Assembly (NCBI GenBank): GCA_026398575.1
Contig: JAPLSP010000621.1
Location: 1 to 9,681 of the forward strand
DNA from: Candidatus Sumerlaeota bacterium
GTDB taxonomy: Bacteria > Sumerlaeota > Sumerlaeia > JADFCT01
Direction: 5' to 3'
Length of the DNA stretch: 9,681 nucleotides
Numbering within the stretch: position 1 is the first letter of the stretch; every line of letters begins with the position of its first letter. The notes under the pieces were generated by a model, which made no database searches, was not told where the DNA came from, and worked only from the letters and a program-made list of their open reading frames with translations. This document shows, piece after piece, positions 1-7,256 of this stretch. Both the position numbers and the translations under genes were made by a program.

Positions 1-1
1 C

Positions 2-3000
2 AGAACGCCATTCGCGGAGCCGGCCTTCGCCAATGTCCCGAAAAACCGTTCGCTCTATCTTTCGGGACGCGACATCGGCGATGAGTATCGGTATATCCTG
101 GAGCGCAAGCTGGCGAAGAAATTCCCCGGCGTGATGTTTAAGCGGCCCGAACTACTGCTGAATCCATGGGAATTGCAGAAGACCGAGACGGGCGAGAAGA
201 CGGCGCAGGCAGGCGAAGAATATGGCGCCCTGAGACAGTCCGAAGCCACCGCCTTGGGACGGAGCGCGGCGCCAGCCAAACCCAAATCGGGGGAGATGTT
301 TTCGGACTATACCAGCCTGGATTTCCTCGCCGAAAGCTCTGCTGCGCTGCTCGATCTGAAGCCCGGCGCGAACGGCGTGGTCGTCCTCGAGCGCAAGGCG
401 CTGGGCAATCATCCCAATCTGCTGGTGTTCGCCGCCGATCCGGAAAACTCCGTGTACCGCCAAGTGATGCTTCAAACGCCGTCAAAGGACGAGGACGCCG
501 CATCCTTCGCCGCAGCCGCACCGGCTTCGGGGCCTATTCGGTTCCCTCACGTACTCGATCTGCGGCTGAGCGTGGGGCTGGAGCCGGACAAACACTTCAC
601 CGAGCGCAAACTCATTGATGTGGTCGCCAAGGGGGACGCCTTCATCCTGTCGAACGTGACCACGGCCAAATGCGAAGTTTACGACAACCTTGAACGAGCT
701 TACCGGCTTTATGCCACTTTGAGCGGCGATGCGACGCTGCAGGAATTCCGTTTCATTCTCGACTGGCCGACGTTCAAGTTGGAAGAGAAGCGCGAGAAAT
801 ACGAAAAATACGCCAGCCACGAGCTCCACTTCTTCCTCTACAAAAAAGATCCGGCCTTCTTCAAAGTGTCAGTCCTGCCCTTCCTGCGCAACAAGAAGGA
901 CAAGACGTTCCTCGATTGGTGGCTGATCGCCGCGATTGATGGAAACAGCAAGGCGCCGGAGCTGTCCGAGTGGCTCAAGCCCTGGCGTCATGCGCAGCTC
1001 AACGTGGTGGAGAAGATTCTGCTGGCGCAGCGCTTGGCCGCCGATCGCGAAGGAGCGGCGCGTCTGGTTAACGAGCAATTCCGCCTGTTGCCTCCGGATA
1101 TTGACCGCTACAATCACCTGTTTCTCACCGCTTTGCAGGGGAGGTCGCTGGAAATGGCGGCAGGCGGCGGCGCCGGTGGGAGCGCCATCAGCCTCGGCGG
1201 ACGCGTAGAACGGCAGCTGGCCTTTAGCACGGATGGAGCCAGCCTTATGGCCATGGACAAATTGGGCGTAGAAACAGCTGCCGCGGCGCCCCATCCTGCC
1301 GGGATGGCGATGCCCGCGAGTGCCCCCGCGCCAGCCAAGTCTGTCGCATTCGCTGGAAAGCCAAGCGAAGCAGCGCAGGACTACAAGAAAACTCCGGCGC
1401 GGCGCGCAGGCATTCAAACCTCCGAAAAGCTTGCGGAGCTCAAAGAGGAGGCGAAAACGGATTTGGCAGTGGAAATGGAGGGGCTAAAGCGGGACGAAGG
1501 GGGGCTGGCTACTAGACTGCGTGTGTCGAATGCCGAAAGCAGGAAAGAGCTGGGAGAGTTGCGTTATTCCTATGCGGATGGAGCTAACAAAGCACTGGAC
1601 GCCCGCGCAAAACTCCAGCGCCTTTATCGCGCGCTGGAAGGCACGAAAGAGTTTGCCGAAAACAATTACTATCATATACCCATCGCACAGCAGATCGCCG
1701 GTCGCGTGACGGTGAACGCATTCTGGAATGACTACGCCGCTTATGACGGCAAGTCGCCCTTCGTCTCGAAGAATCTGGCCGAGGCATCGCACAATTTCAC
1801 CGAAATGATGTTTGCGCTGTCCGTGCTCGATCTGCCCTTCCAGGCCAAGAAGTTGGAATCGAAAACCGGCGAGGGCAGCCTGACCATTCAGCCCGGCAAT
1901 GAGGCCGTGATTTTCCACAAGGAAATCGGCGAGGCCAAGCCCCAGGCCGAAGGCGCCAGCCTCCTGGTCAGCCAGAATTTCTTCCGCCTGAGCGACCGCT
2001 ATCGCGAAGAAAACGGCGAGCGCTTCGACAAATTCGTCACCCAGGAGTTTCTCACCAACGTCGTCTATGGATGCCAGGTCGTCCTGACGAATCCCACCTC
2101 GACGCGCTACAAGGTGGACGTATTGCTGGAGATTCCGCGCGGCGCCATCCCCGTCAAGAACAGCCAATACACGCGCAGCGTCCATCTCGATTTGCAGCCC
2201 TATAACACCAGCACGTTGGAATATCACTTCTATTTCCCCGGGTCCGGAAAGTTCATGCATTACCCGGTGCACGTCGCCCGCAATGAAACGCTGATGGCGT
2301 TCGTCCAGCCGTTCAACTTCAACGTGGTCGAACAGCCGAGCCAGGTGGACAAGGCCTCGTGGGATTATATCTCCCAATTCGGCACAGATAAGGACGTGCT
2401 GGAATACCTTGGGCGGGAGAGCGTTCAACGGACCCGGCTGGAGCGCATCGCGTGGCGCATGAAGGACGCCTCCTTCTTCCGCAAGACGCTCGATCTGCTG
2501 CAAAAGGTCCACGCCTTCGATGCGACGCTCTGGTCATACGGCATCAAGCACAACGATGTTCCCTCCATCCGCGAATACCTGCAATTCCGCGATGACTTCG
2601 TGCAGCAATGCGGCGCTTATATAGATTCGCCGCTTCTGACGCGCGACCCCGTGTTGCGCAAGACGTATCAGCATTTGGAATACAGCCCGCTTGTGAATCC
2701 GCGCATTCACCAACTGGGACGCAAGCGCGACATCCTCAACGACCGCCTGTTCGGTCAATACCATCAGCTGATGGACATCCTCTCCTGCCGCCCCACGCTG
2801 GATCAGGATGACCTGCTGACCGTGACTTATTATCTGCTGCTGCAGGACCGGGTCGAAGAGGCCCAGAAATTCTTTGACCGCGTCAAGCCATCAAAGATAC
2901 AGACGGCCTTGCAGTATGATTACTTTAAGATTTATTTTGCCTTCTGCGCCGAGGATTTCAAGTCCGCCCGGTCCCTTGCGTCCAAGTATGGCGACTATCC

Positions 3001-3703
3001 GGCCGAACGCTGGCGCAAGCTGTTTGCCGCCGTCGTCGCGCAGTTGGATGAAATCGAGAAGGGCGCCAAGGCCGGCGCCGTGGACAAGATGGACCAAACC
3101 GAAGAGCAGACGCGCCTTGCGGCCGCCGAGCCAACGCTGGAATTCAAGATCGAGGCGCAGAAGATTCAGATTCAATACCTGAACGTGAAGGAATGTGAAG
3201 TCCGCTATTATCCGATGGACATCGAGCTTCTGTTCTCGCGCCAGCCGTTCGTGCAGGAATTTTCAGGTCTCTTCTCCAGCATCCGGCCCAACAGCGCCGA
3301 GACGATCAAACTGGACCCGGAGCAAAAGACGCGCACGGTTGATTTGCCGGCGAAATATCAAAGCAGCAACGTGATGGTCGAGATCGTCGCAGGCGCGCTG
3401 CGCAAGTCGCAGGCCTGCTACGCCAATTCGCTCAACGTGCAGATTTCTGAGAACTACGCGCAGCTGAAGGTGGCCCATGCCAAGACCGGCAAGGCGCTAT
3501 CGAAGGTTTACATTAAAGTATATGCCCGCATGCAAGGCGGCGAGGTTCGCTTCTATAAAGACGGCTACACCGATCCGCGCGGCCGCTTTGACTACGCCTC
3601 GCTGAACACAAACGAACTGGACCGCGTCGAGCGCTTCTCGATCCTGATCCTAAGCGAATCCGACGGCGCGCTGGTCAAAGAAGCCGGTCTGCCGAAGCGA
3701 TAA
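2..3703 (+). CDS. Very large uncharacterised protein, 3' part of gene (5' end outside window)
   Basis: The reading frame is open from base 2, so the start lies to the left of the window. The GTG at 131 and the ATG at 134 are internal. At least 1233 residues are encoded before TAA at 3701-3703. I do not recognise a named family. An Ala/Gly/Pro-rich, linker-like stretch lies at about 1150-1400. A charged, coiled-coil-like helical stretch follows at about 1410-1660. A beta-rich middle part (about 1860-2330) includes LTNPTSTRYKVDVLLEIPRG. A helical, TPR-like part containing YYLLLQDRVEEAQKFFDRVK lies at about 2400-3060. The last 130 or so residues are beta-rich and contain FYKDGYTDPRGRFDYASL, resembling the macroglobulin-like beta-sandwich domains of very large bacterial proteins. 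That resemblance is from memory and is tentative. Codon use looks uniform and the gene looks intact at its 3' end. The next reading frame begins within its stop codon (TAATG). Confidence 0.85.
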   Translation, partial: RTPFAEPAFANVPKNRSLYLSGRDIGDEYRYILERKLAKKFPGVMFKRPELLLNPWELQKTETGEKTAQAGEEYGALRQSEATALGRSAAPAKPKSGEMFSDYTSLDFLAESSAALLDLKPGANGVVVLERKALGNHPNLLVFAADPENSVYRQVMLQTPSKDEDAASFAAAAPASGPIRFPHVLDLRLSVGLEPDKHFTERKLIDVVAKGDAFILSNVTTAKCEVYDNLERAYRLYATLSGDATLQEFRFILDWPTFKLEEKREKYEKYASHELHFFLYKKDPAFFKVSVLPFLRNKKDKTFLDWWLIAAIDGNSKAPELSEWLKPWRHAQLNVVEKILLAQRLAADREGAARLVNEQFRLLPPDIDRYNHLFLTALQGRSLEMAAGGGAGGSAISLGGRVERQLAFSTDGASLMAMDKLGVETAAAAPHPAGMAMPASAPAPAKSVAFAGKPSEAAQDYKKTPARRAGIQTSEKLAELKEEAKTDLAVEMEGLKRDEGGLATRLRVSNAESRKELGELRYSYADGANKALDARAKLQRLYRALEGTKEFAENNYYHIPIAQQIAGRVTVNAFWNDYAAYDGKSPFVSKNLAEASHNFTEMMFALSVLDLPFQAKKLESKTGEGSLTIQPGNEAVIFHKEIGEAKPQAEGASLLVSQNFFRLSDRYREENGERFDKFVTQEFLTNVVYGCQVVLTNPTSTRYKVDVLLEIPRGAIPVKNSQYTRSVHLDLQPYNTSTLEYHFYFPGSGKFMHYPVHVARNETLMAFVQPFNFNVVEQPSQVDKASWDYISQFGTDKDVLEYLGRESVQRTRLERIAWRMKDASFFRKTLDLLQKVHAFDATLWSYGIKHNDVPSIREYLQFRDDFVQQCGAYIDSPLLTRDPVLRKTYQHLEYSPLVNPRIHQLGRKRDILNDRLFGQYHQLMDILSCRPTLDQDDLLTVTYYLLLQDRVEEAQKFFDRVKPSKIQTALQYDYFKIYFAFCAEDFKSARSLASKYGDYPAERWRKLFAAVVAQLDEIEKGAKAGAVDKMDQTEEQTRLAAAEPTLEFKIEAQKIQIQYLNVKECEVRYYPMDIELLFSRQPFVQEFSGLFSSIRPNSAETIKLDPEQKTRTVDLPAKYQSSNVMVEIVAGALRKSQACYANSLNVQISENYAQLKVAHAKTGKALSKVYIKVYARMQGGEVRFYKDGYTDPRGRFDYASLNTNELDRVERFSILILSESDGALVKEAGLPKR

Positions 3704-4359
3704 TGATTATGGAGATGTTAAGGCATTTCTTGAGCACGAAAGCGCCAGTTTTCTATCCGATGGTCGCCAAGGACTACAACCTCAAACCGGTCAAGCCCGT
3801 CCTGATGGCCGAAGGGGCTTATGAACACGGCTCCGAGTATGGGTTCGAGGTCACGCCGCTTTGGGTCCGGCGGCAGGCCTATTATTCCTATCTCGCCGGC
3901 GCCCATCACACTTATGGTCACAACGACAGTTGGCGGGTGCTGCCCTCGTGGAAACAGGCATTGGATGCGCCGGGCGCCGTCCAGATGGTTATCCTTAGAA
4001 AGATTTTCGAGGCGCGCAAGGAATGGTGAAATTTGGCGCCAGACCAGAGCATCCTCGTCAGCGGCGGCAAGACGGACGGCTCCATCCTGAATCTGGCCGC
4101 GCGGCATAAGGATGGCAAATGGCTCATGGTCTATCTTGCCGACAAAGCCGCGTTCTCCATAGACATGGGCAAACTGGCAGGCTCGGACCGCGGCGGCGCC
4201 GCCTTCTGGATTGATCCCAGGACGGGCCGGCAAACTCCAACCGGGAGTTCCTCATCCCGCGGCGTCCAAAACTTCACAACGCCGGAAGGATGGGAGGACA
4301 CCCTCCTGATTGTGGAGCCGGCAGGAGCGGCAGGGGCAAACAAAGACATTGAAAAATGA
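3703..4359 (+). pseudogene. Remnant of an apiosidase-like (DUF4038-type) glycoside hydrolase with in-frame TGA
   Basis: Two open segments (3703-4026 and 4030-4359) lie in one frame, separated by TGA at 4027-4029. The first contains the family's late catalytic-domain pattern: KPVKPVLMAEGAYEHG, then VRRQAYYSYLAGAHHTYGHN, then WKQALDAPGAVQM. The second matches the small C-terminal beta domain seen after it (LAPDQSILVSGG, VYLADKAAFSIDMGKLAG, AFWIDPRTGRQTPTG). Relatives have a Trp-Trp pair just before the LxPDQS motif. Here the second Trp is TGA, one G-to-A change. Only about 218 codons remain of a protein usually about twice that length, so the signal peptide and most of the barrel are missing. 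The ATG at 3703 is formed by the upstream stop codon and may be accidental. Readthrough or recoding is possible, but the 5' truncation favours a pseudogene. Confidence 0.75.
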
Positions 4360-4377
4360 CTCGAATCAATTTTTTCA
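4350..4377 (+). terminator. AT-rich hairpin, weak terminator candidate
   Basis: TGAAAAAT (4350-4357) can pair with ATTTTTTCA (4369-4377) across an 11-base loop, just past the glycosidase remnant. The stem is almost all A-T and no GC clamp precedes the T run, so function as an intrinsic terminator is doubtful. Confidence 0.2.
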
Positions 4378-4390
4378 CTGAAGGTCAGCA

Positions 4391-4426
4391 CGCCACCTCC
4401 GGGCCTTGCGCCGGTGGAGCGTTGAT
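4391..4426 (+). repeat. Stem-loop repeat unit, copy A
   Basis: Left arm CCTCCGG (4396-4402), loop GCCTTGCG (4403-4410), right arm CCGGTGG (4411-4417). Six of seven positions pair, with one T/T mismatch. The flanks are CGCCA and AGCGTTGAT. Confidence 0.75.
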
Positions 4427-4457
4427 TTTTCTCTAGCAGCGCCCGCTTTTCTTTCAC

Positions 4458-4493
4458 CGCCACCACTGGGCCTTGTGCCAGTGGAGCGATGAT
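4458..4493 (+). repeat. Stem-loop repeat unit, copy B
   Basis: Left arm CCACTGG (4463-4469), loop GCCTTGTG (4470-4477), right arm CCAGTGG (4478-4484). All seven positions pair. Its arm sequence differs from copy D at two positions, and both differences are compensated in the opposite arm. Confidence 0.8.
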
Positions 4494-4525
4494 TGTCTGC
4501 CGATATTACTCGCTGCCAAGACAAA

Positions 4526-4561
4526 ATCATCGCTCCACCGGCGCAAGGCCCGGCGGTGGCG
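4526..4561 (-). repeat. Stem-loop repeat unit, copy C (inverted)
   Basis: On the plus strand: arm CCACCGG (4535-4541), loop CGCAAGGC (4542-4549), arm CCGGCGG (4550-4556). Six of seven positions pair. Together with copy B it forms a head-to-head pair in which TGGAGCGATGATTGTCT (4482-4498) faces its near-perfect inverse ending at 4537. Confidence 0.8.
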
Positions 4562-4594
4562 GAGGATAAAATGGGAATACCATTCTAGAGCAAA

Positions 4595-4630
4595 ACCATC
4601 GCTCCATCGGCGCAAGGCCCGATGGTGGCG
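4595..4630 (-). repeat. Stem-loop repeat unit, copy D (inverted)
   Basis: On the plus strand: arm CCATCGG (4604-4610), loop CGCAAGGC (4611-4618), arm CCGATGG (4619-4625). All seven positions pair. Confidence 0.8.
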
Positions 4631-4714
4631 AAGGGGAATGGAATTCTGAATTGCGCCCGCGCCGTATCCTCAACAAAAATCGCGCTTGACTTTGCGGGGA
4701 CGACCTTTGAAATT

Positions 4715-4743
4715 GCGCCCATGATTTTTCAATGTCATGGCGC
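4715..4743 (+). other. Imperfect hairpin in the oxidoreductase leader
   Basis: GCGCCCATGA (4715-4724) pairs with TCATGGCGC (4735-4743) with one bulged C and a 10-base loop. It lies about 75 bases before the chosen oxidoreductase start. No T run follows, so it is not a standard terminator. It could be a leader structure or operator, or chance. The rest of 4631-4818 holds nothing else I can name apart from a repeated AATTGCGCCC (4649 and 4711). Confidence 0.3.
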
Positions 4744-4818
4744 GGTGAAAAATTGGCGCCCCCCGATGGGCGCACAAAACCAATTTCTTGTCAGAAGAAA
4801 GCGCAGGTTTTGAAAACT

Positions 4819-6063
4819 ATGAATAACACATCCATTCGTTTCCACACCGGCATGAATCGCCAGGCTTTCGTGAAGGCTGCCGTCGCCGGCGCGGCCCTGT
4901 TGGGCGCCAGTCCGCTGGCGCTGCGCGGCGCGACAGGCGCCAATGACCGCATATCCATTGGCTGTATTGGAGTCGGCGGACGCGGCTCCGCGCTGATGGG
5001 TGAAATCGTGGCGCTGGCCGACCAGGAAAATGTCCAGATTGCGGCGGTCTGCGATGTCTGGTCGAAAAACCGGCAGGCGGCCGCGAAACGCATCGAGACC
5101 AAGTTCGGCAAGGAGCCGCGGCAGTGCTCGCGATTCCAGGAACTGCTTGCAATGAAAGACGTTGACGCGGTGGTGATTGCCACGCCCGACTTCAGTCATG
5201 GCCCGATTCTGACCGCTGCTCTTAAAGCCGGGAAAGACGTGTACATCGAAAAGCCCATGACCATTGATTTGGCCTATGCCAATGAAGCGCTGGACCTGGC
5301 GCGCGCCAACGAGCGGGTCGTGCAGGCCGGCACCCAGCGGCGCAGCGAAGGGCCTTTTCGGGGCGCCGCCAAACTTTTTGCCACGGGCGTGTTGGGCCAG
5401 GTCAGCCGTGTTTCGGCGGCGATGTATTTCAACGAATCGCGCTGGACGCGGGCCTCGGCCGATTGCGTGGAGAGCGACGTGGATTGGGAGGCCTTTCTTC
5501 TGCATCTGCCCAAGCGCGCGTTTGAACCCAAACTGTTGCGCCAATGGCAACTCTACCGCGAAACTTCCAATGGCCTGCCGGGGCTGTGGATGACCCACTA
5601 CGCCGACGCGCTCCACCTGGTCACCGGCGCGAAGTATCCCGCCACCGCCGTCGCCCATGGCGGGGTGTACGTCTGGAAAGACGGCCGCGATACCTCGGAC
5701 ACGTTTCTGGCGCTGCTGGAGTATCCGGAAGGTTTCCAGTTTGATTGGGGCATGGGCTTGGGGAATTCGTCCGGCGTGCATTTCACGGTTCACGGCGCCC
5801 AGGGCACGATGGATCTGGAGAAATGGACTATTTCGCCGGATGGAGGGCGGCAAAGCAAACTCACGGCCGCGCCAATCGTCGCCGAGCCAAAACTATCGCA
5901 CATGGGCAACTGGCTGCAATGCCTGCGGTCGCGCCAGAGACCGAATGCGGACATTCAATTCGGCCACCAGCACGCGGTAGCCACGATCATGGCCGCCATC
6001 GCTTTTCAGACCGGACAGCGGCAGAAGTATAACCCTGTGACGCGGACCATCGAGCGGGGCTGA
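4819..6063 (+). CDS. Gfo/Idh/MocA-family NAD(P)-dependent oxidoreductase with Tat-like leader
   Basis: Predicted 414 residues. An N-terminal leader of about 40 residues (NRQAFVKAAVAGAALLGAS) resembles the Tat signals common on this family in Planctomycetes-like bacteria. The Rossmann fold starts at ISIGCIGVGGRG, with the dinucleotide-binding GxGxxG at residues 51-56, Asp in AVCDVW after strand 2, and the family's EKP motif at 144-146. The C-terminal substrate domain carries WMTHYADALHLVTG (257-270), whose His is the likely catalytic residue of this fold. Such enzymes oxidise or epimerise sugars and polyols with NAD(P). The substrate cannot be told. The frame is open back to ATG 4732, but that start lies in a hairpin. 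I chose ATG 4819 because the leader follows it and an AGG lies 11 bases before it. ATG 4852 is also possible. The nearby glycosidase remnant fits a sugar-use region. Confidence 0.9.
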   Translation: MNNTSIRFHTGMNRQAFVKAAVAGAALLGASPLALRGATGANDRISIGCIGVGGRGSALMGEIVALADQENVQIAAVCDVWSKNRQAAAKRIETKFGKEPRQCSRFQELLAMKDVDAVVIATPDFSHGPILTAALKAGKDVYIEKPMTIDLAYANEALDLARANERVVQAGTQRRSEGPFRGAAKLFATGVLGQVSRVSAAMYFNESRWTRASADCVESDVDWEAFLLHLPKRAFEPKLLRQWQLYRETSNGLPGLWMTHYADALHLVTGAKYPATAVAHGGVYVWKDGRDTSDTFLALLEYPEGFQFDWGMGLGNSSGVHFTVHGAQGTMDLEKWTISPDGGRQSKLTAAPIVAEPKLSHMGNWLQCLRSRQRPNADIQFGHQHAVATIMAAIAFQTGQRQKYNPVTRTIERG

Positions 6064-6080
6064 GAGCAGCGGGAGTTCTC

Positions 6081-6094
6081 AATAATCCATTATT
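6081..6094. other. Short palindrome in the convergent intergenic region
   Basis: AATAAT-CC-ATTATT lies 17 bases after the oxidoreductase stop, between converging genes. It is too short, and lacks a GC stem, to call a terminator with confidence. Confidence 0.2.
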
Positions 6095-6099
6095 CGCAG

Positions 6100-6213
6100 T
6101 TATCGCGATTCCAACCCGATCTCGCCGGGCCGTACAATGACCAGTGGCCAATTCTGGCCAACGACCAGTGGGTTGATCTTTTCCAAGCGCGCTTCAGCGC
6201 GGCTTCTCGACAT
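6100..6213 (-). pseudogene. In-frame 37-codon continuation of the hypothetical gene after TGA
   Basis: Directly after the TGA of the gene at 6217-6690, the same frame stays open for 39 codons to TAA at 6100-6102. It includes an ATG at 6211-6213 and encodes a protein-like tail (LEKINPLVVGQNWPLVIVRP). No ribosome binding site precedes the ATG. It could be the severed C-terminus of the upstream gene after a point change to TGA, a readthrough extension, or a small separate peptide. The DNA holds GACCAGTGG twice (6139-6147 and 6163-6171) and an inverted TGGCCA pair between them. Confidence 0.35.
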
Positions 6214-6216
6214 GCT

Positions 6217-6690
6217 TCAGCCTGAATTGGCGTCAATGCCAGTTCCATGCCAGCGAGGAAACAACATGCAATCACAAGATGCTGAGAAATGATCTCCCAC
6301 AAAGTAAGTTGGTTCATATCCTGCGGATATGAATCCAGTGGGGGCGGATATATCGGAATAAGCCACCCTTGTCCAGATGATCTCGAAATCCAAGGGGGCG
6401 GAAGCGTAAGATAGAGCATCCCTGGCGATTTCCTCTGTAAAGAGAAAATCGTCCTCACACAGCCGATCCTTTTCCAAGTCAGCCATTCTGACTTCAGCCA
6501 AGTTCTCGCTATCGGGATTCGGAACAAGAGTATTACGATCAAGTCCGCCGTACTGAATAGCGAAAGAATCAGGCCCCCGGTCGTTCCGTGGAATGGCATA
6601 GGCTGGCAAGGCCAGGTTGTATCGGGGCGCATACTCCCGGTACAACCGCGCATAAGTTTTGACAATGAGAAATCCTGCTTTGATTTCCAT
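6217..6690 (-). CDS. Hypothetical protein, possibly C-terminally truncated
   Basis: A frame of 157 residues from ATG 6690 to TGA 6217. I do not recognise the family. It has no signal peptide or membrane segment and looks like a soluble acidic protein, with a late aromatic/Cys motif FVGDHFSASCDCMLFPRWHG. The overlapping frame at 6090-6707 is rich in Trp, Arg and Ser and reads like a shadow, so I preferred this one. It begins 23 bases after the ogt stop, on the same strand, and probably ends the gene chain. A GGAG lies about 20 bases before the ATG, rather far, so the start is uncertain. Base composition looks more AT-rich than ogt and tpiA. The same frame resumes after the stop (6213-6100), raising the chance of a nonsense change. 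Confidence 0.65.
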   Translation of the reverse strand: MEIKAGFLIVKTYARLYREYAPRYNLALPAYAIPRNDRGPDSFAIQYGGLDRNTLVPNPDSENLAEVRMADLEKDRLCEDDFLFTEEIARDALSYASAPLDFEIIWTRVAYSDISAPTGFISAGYEPTYFVGDHFSASCDCMLFPRWHGTGIDANSG

Positions 6691-6713
6691 ATGGATATCA
6701 GAGACAAAATCTC

Positions 6714-7256
6714 CTACGGCATGATTTGGCGCAGGACTTCGCTTTCATGGGCGAGGAGGACGCGTTTGATGTCAATTCCGCAACTGAAGCCTCCGAGCGC
6801 GCCGTCGGAACATAATACCCGATGGCAGGGAACGAGAAGGGGAATGGGATTGGCGCCCAATGCGCCGCCGACGGCGCGCATGGCGCTGGAGCGTACGATC
6901 TGCTCGGCGATCCAGCCATAGGGGCGCGTCTGGCCGAAGGGAATCGTCTGGCAGGCGCGCCACACATCCTGCTGGAACCCGGTGCCGCTCGAAAGGTCAA
7001 GGTCAAGATCGAAGGTCTGGCGCCGCTCGAGAAGATATTCCCTGATCTGCGCGAAAGCCTTCGCCAGGAGCATCGCTTCGGCGCCAGCGGCCAAGTCGCC
7101 TTTATGGTGAATCAGCCACTGGCGCAAGACGTTGCGGGCTTCGGTCTTGGTCTTGAGCGAAAGGCTGACGGCGCGCACCTGCGCGTCGCCGCATAATACT
7201 CCGATCCAAAACCGCCCCAACTTTTTCACGTCATAATCGAAGCGAGGTGCAGTCAT
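6714..7256 (-). CDS. ogt: Methylated-DNA--protein-cysteine S-methyltransferase (O6-alkylguanine repair)
   Basis: 180 residues, the usual size for the Ogt type. It repairs O6-alkylguanine (and more weakly O4-alkylthymine) by moving the alkyl group to its own cysteine, a one-use reaction in the cytoplasm. The C-terminal DNA-binding and active-site domain is complete: GTGFQQDVWRACQTIPFG (91-108), then RPYGWIAEQI, GGALGANPIPLLVPCHRV with the acceptor Cys144 in PCHRV, and GGFSCGIDIKRVLLAHE. The N-terminal part (1-85) is the more variable ribonuclease-like domain. The ATG at 7254-7256 overlaps the tpiA stop as ATGA, and only a weak GGA lies about 14 bases before it, so translation probably depends on coupling to tpiA. 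The stop is TAG at 6714-6716. Confidence 0.95.
   Translation of the reverse strand: MTAPRFDYDVKKLGRFWIGVLCGDAQVRAVSLSLKTKTEARNVLRQWLIHHKGDLAAGAEAMLLAKAFAQIREYLLERRQTFDLDLDLSSGTGFQQDVWRACQTIPFGQTRPYGWIAEQIVRSSAMRAVGGALGANPIPLLVPCHRVLCSDGALGGFSCGIDIKRVLLAHESEVLRQIMP

Larger units (their letters stand above)
4391..4630. repeat. Composite inverted-repeat element made of four 36-base stem-loop units (REP/MITE-like)
   Basis: Four copies of a 36-base unit start at 4391, 4458, 4526 and 4595, a period of 67, 68 and 69 bases. The first two are on the plus strand and the last two are inverted, so the block is roughly symmetric about 4510. The spacers also mirror each other: TTTTCTCTAG after copy A matches the reverse complement of CTAGAGCAAA before copy D, and TGTCT after copy B is the inverse of AGACA before copy C. 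Each unit reads CGCCA, 7-base arm, loop GCCTTGCG (GCCTTGTG in copy B), 7-base arm, AGCGATGAT or a near variant. This resembles REP/BIME elements or a MITE, which are usually mobilised by an enzyme encoded elsewhere. No transposase is seen in the window. Confidence 0.8.

Noticed and set aside
1484..2512. 342-codon open frame on the minus strand inside the giant gene
   Set aside because: It is fully antisense to a well-supported coding frame in GC-rich DNA, has no recognisable motif, and its composition follows from the opposite strand.
4391..4630. Possible CRISPR array (36-base repeats with 31-33 base spacers)
   Set aside because: Repeat size and spacing look tempting, but two copies are inverted, repeats vary in the stem, spacers mirror each other, and no cas gene is visible.
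4686..4714. Promoter for the oxidoreductase with TTGACT at 4686
   Set aside because: No convincing -10 hexamer is found 16-18 bases downstream. The best is GAAATT.
4735..5853. 372-codon minus-strand frame opposite the oxidoreductase
   Set aside because: It is a shadow of a gene with clear Gfo/Idh/MocA motifs. The protein reads as low-information His/Arg/Gly-rich text.
4027..6219. TGA recoded as Trp or Gly in this organism
   Set aside because: TGA ends the oxidoreductase, tpiA, MNT1, HEPN1 and MNT2 at the expected family lengths, and four of these lie in tight ATGA overlaps, so TGA is a normal stop.
6090..6707. 205-codon minus-strand frame overlapping the hypothetical gene
   Set aside because: It starts at TTG and is rich in Trp, Ser and Arg with scattered residues. 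The alternative frame at 6217-6690 reads as a normal soluble protein.
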